Assembly (NCBI GenBank): GCA_011052285.1
Contig: DRJH01000297.1
Location: 1-14,283 of the forward strand
Direction: 5' to 3'
Length of the DNA: 14,283 bases
Source of the DNA: Gammaproteobacteria bacterium
GTDB lineage: Bacteria; Pseudomonadota; Gammaproteobacteria; Arenicellales; DRJH01
Shown here: piece after piece, positions 13,643 to 14,283 of the stretch
Numbering within the stretch: position 1 is the stretch's first letter
Layout: each line of letters begins with the position of its first letter
The notes under the pieces: model-generated
Seen by the model: only the letters and a program-made list of their open reading frames with translations
Told to the model about the DNA's origin: nothing
Databases searched by the model: none
Position numbers and translations under genes: made by a program

Positions 13643-13670
13643 GTTTTATCTGAGGCCCACACCGAGTCAA
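13643..13670 (-). promoter_or_regulatory. possible promoter of the Ldh2/DpkA-type gene
   Basis: On the minus strand TTGACT (13665-13670) and TAAAAC (13643-13648) are 16 bases apart. The -10 box ends only 9 nt before the ATG at 13633. The transcript would then have almost no leader, which would agree with the missing ribosome binding site. Confidence 0.28.
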
Positions 13671-13741
13671 AGGAGTCTGAATACTCAGGGAGATGCTGGG
13701 GTCATGATAAACTGTATCCAACCGCTGTCCCGGAGACACTC

Positions 13742-14283
13742 ATGAGCATTGCCAAGCAACTGTTTCAAGCCCTTAAAGAACGTGGTGCAAAAGAAGTGTT
13801 CGGTATCCCCGGTGACTTTGCTCTACCTTTTTTCAAAGTCCTGGAAGACACCGCCATACTACCACTTTACACGCTAAGCCATGAACCGGCCGTGGGCTTT
13901 GCCGCCGATGCTGCGGCCCGCTATCACTCGACCCTGGGTGTAGCGGCTGTTACCTATGGTGCCGGGGCTCTTAATATGGTCAATCCTGTGGCCCAGGCCT
14001 ATGTCGAAAAGTCGCCCCTGGTGGTCATCTCCGGTGCGCCCGGTGCCCAGGAGCGAACCCGCGGTCTGGGTTTGCATCACCAGGTTAAAAGTTTTACTTC
14101 GCAGCTGAAAATATTTCATGAAATCACCGCTGCCCAGGCGATTCTTGATGATGCTGCCACGGCCCCGGCCGAGATTGCCCGGGTGCTTGATATTTGTCAG
14201 CAGCAATCGCGGCCGGTCTACATCGAGCTGCCTAGAGATATGGTGAATCTGCCCTGCAAACCGGTACCCGCATACCGGGCCAG
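13742..14283 (+). CDS. thiamine-diphosphate 2-oxo-acid decarboxylase, IpdC/phenylpyruvate decarboxylase type (3' end outside window)
   Basis: The gene starts at ATG 13742 behind GGAG (6 nt spacing) and runs off the right edge after 180 codons. The part seen is the thiamine-diphosphate pyrimidine-binding domain. It has VFGIPGDFALPFFKV, the catalytic glutamate Glu48 in LSHEPAVGFAADAAARY, VTYGAGALNMVNPVAQAY, KSPLVVISGAPG, GLGLHHQVK and RPVYIELPRDMV. These match the Azospirillum-type indolepyruvate/phenylpyruvate decarboxylase closely by recognition. Such enzymes convert aromatic 2-oxo acids to aldehydes and CO2. Whether this one prefers indolepyruvate, phenylpyruvate or another oxo acid cannot be told. 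The divergent Ldh2/DpkA-type gene may act in the same amino- or oxo-acid pathway (inference). Confidence 0.88.
   Translation, partial: MSIAKQLFQALKERGAKEVFGIPGDFALPFFKVLEDTAILPLYTLSHEPAVGFAADAAARYHSTLGVAAVTYGAGALNMVNPVAQAYVEKSPLVVISGAPGAQERTRGLGLHHQVKSFTSQLKIFHEITAAQAILDDAATAPAEIARVLDICQQQSRPVYIELPRDMVNLPCKPVPAYRA

Noticed and set aside
13874..14206. Minus-strand open frame of 110 codons at the right edge
   Set aside because: It is antisense to the decarboxylase, whose motifs are clear in the plus frame.

Overview
The window looks like chromosome from a sulfur-oxidising, probably autotrophic gammaproteobacterium. The housekeeping genes (leuS, lptE, holA) are of gammaproteobacterial type and in the usual order. 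A long minus-strand gene set is devoted to handling sulfane sulfur, and a class II fructose-1,6-bisphosphatase would suit Calvin-cycle metabolism. The species cannot be named from this sequence.

Layout, left to right. Positions 1-6464 hold a minus-strand cluster read right to left. Its order is: exported two-domain rhodanese (5487-6464); two half-size YeeE/YedE-type sulfur transport proteins (4648-5139, 3992-4645); a TusA-type sulfur carrier (3622-3930); a 67-residue membrane-anchored protein (3367-3570); a 30-residue membrane peptide (3130-3222); a 92-residue membrane-anchored protein ending in cysteine (2830-3108); a membrane-anchored tandem rhodanese with no cysteine in either active-site loop (1812-2843); three small DsrE-fold-like proteins (1519-1809, 1214-1498, 1032-1217); and a monohaem cytochrome c (160-771). 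A plausible reading is a periplasm-to-cytoplasm sulfur relay. The exported rhodanese would mobilise sulfane sulfur, the YeeE/YedE pair would pass it through the membrane, and TusA plus the DsrE-like proteins would accept it. The membrane-tethered proteins and cytochrome would provide docking or electron transfer. That model is inference.

The cluster is peppered with small non-autonomous mobile elements. Two copies of a roughly 115-120 bp element with GTAAC ends and near-perfect 8-bp target duplications (IS66-like) lie at 3237-3357 and 5366-5479. Four full or partial copies of a second family, ending in CTAGGAGGCTGTCCGAGAA, lie at 1-79, 818-1025, 3579-3625 and 6929-7024. Two copies of the second family supply the stop codon of the adjacent gene, and one separates the cytochrome from the gene before it.

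Positions 6636-6932 (+) encode a ribbon-helix-helix protein, converging on holA. Positions 7057-11088 (-) are the leuS-lptE-holA operon. Positions 11216-11452 (+) encode an NrtS-like small membrane protein that shares a perfect bidirectional terminator with glpX (11482-12435, -). Positions 12587-13633 (-) encode an Ldh2/DpkA-type oxidoreductase. It is divergent from an IpdC-type 2-oxo-acid decarboxylase (13742 to the window end, +).
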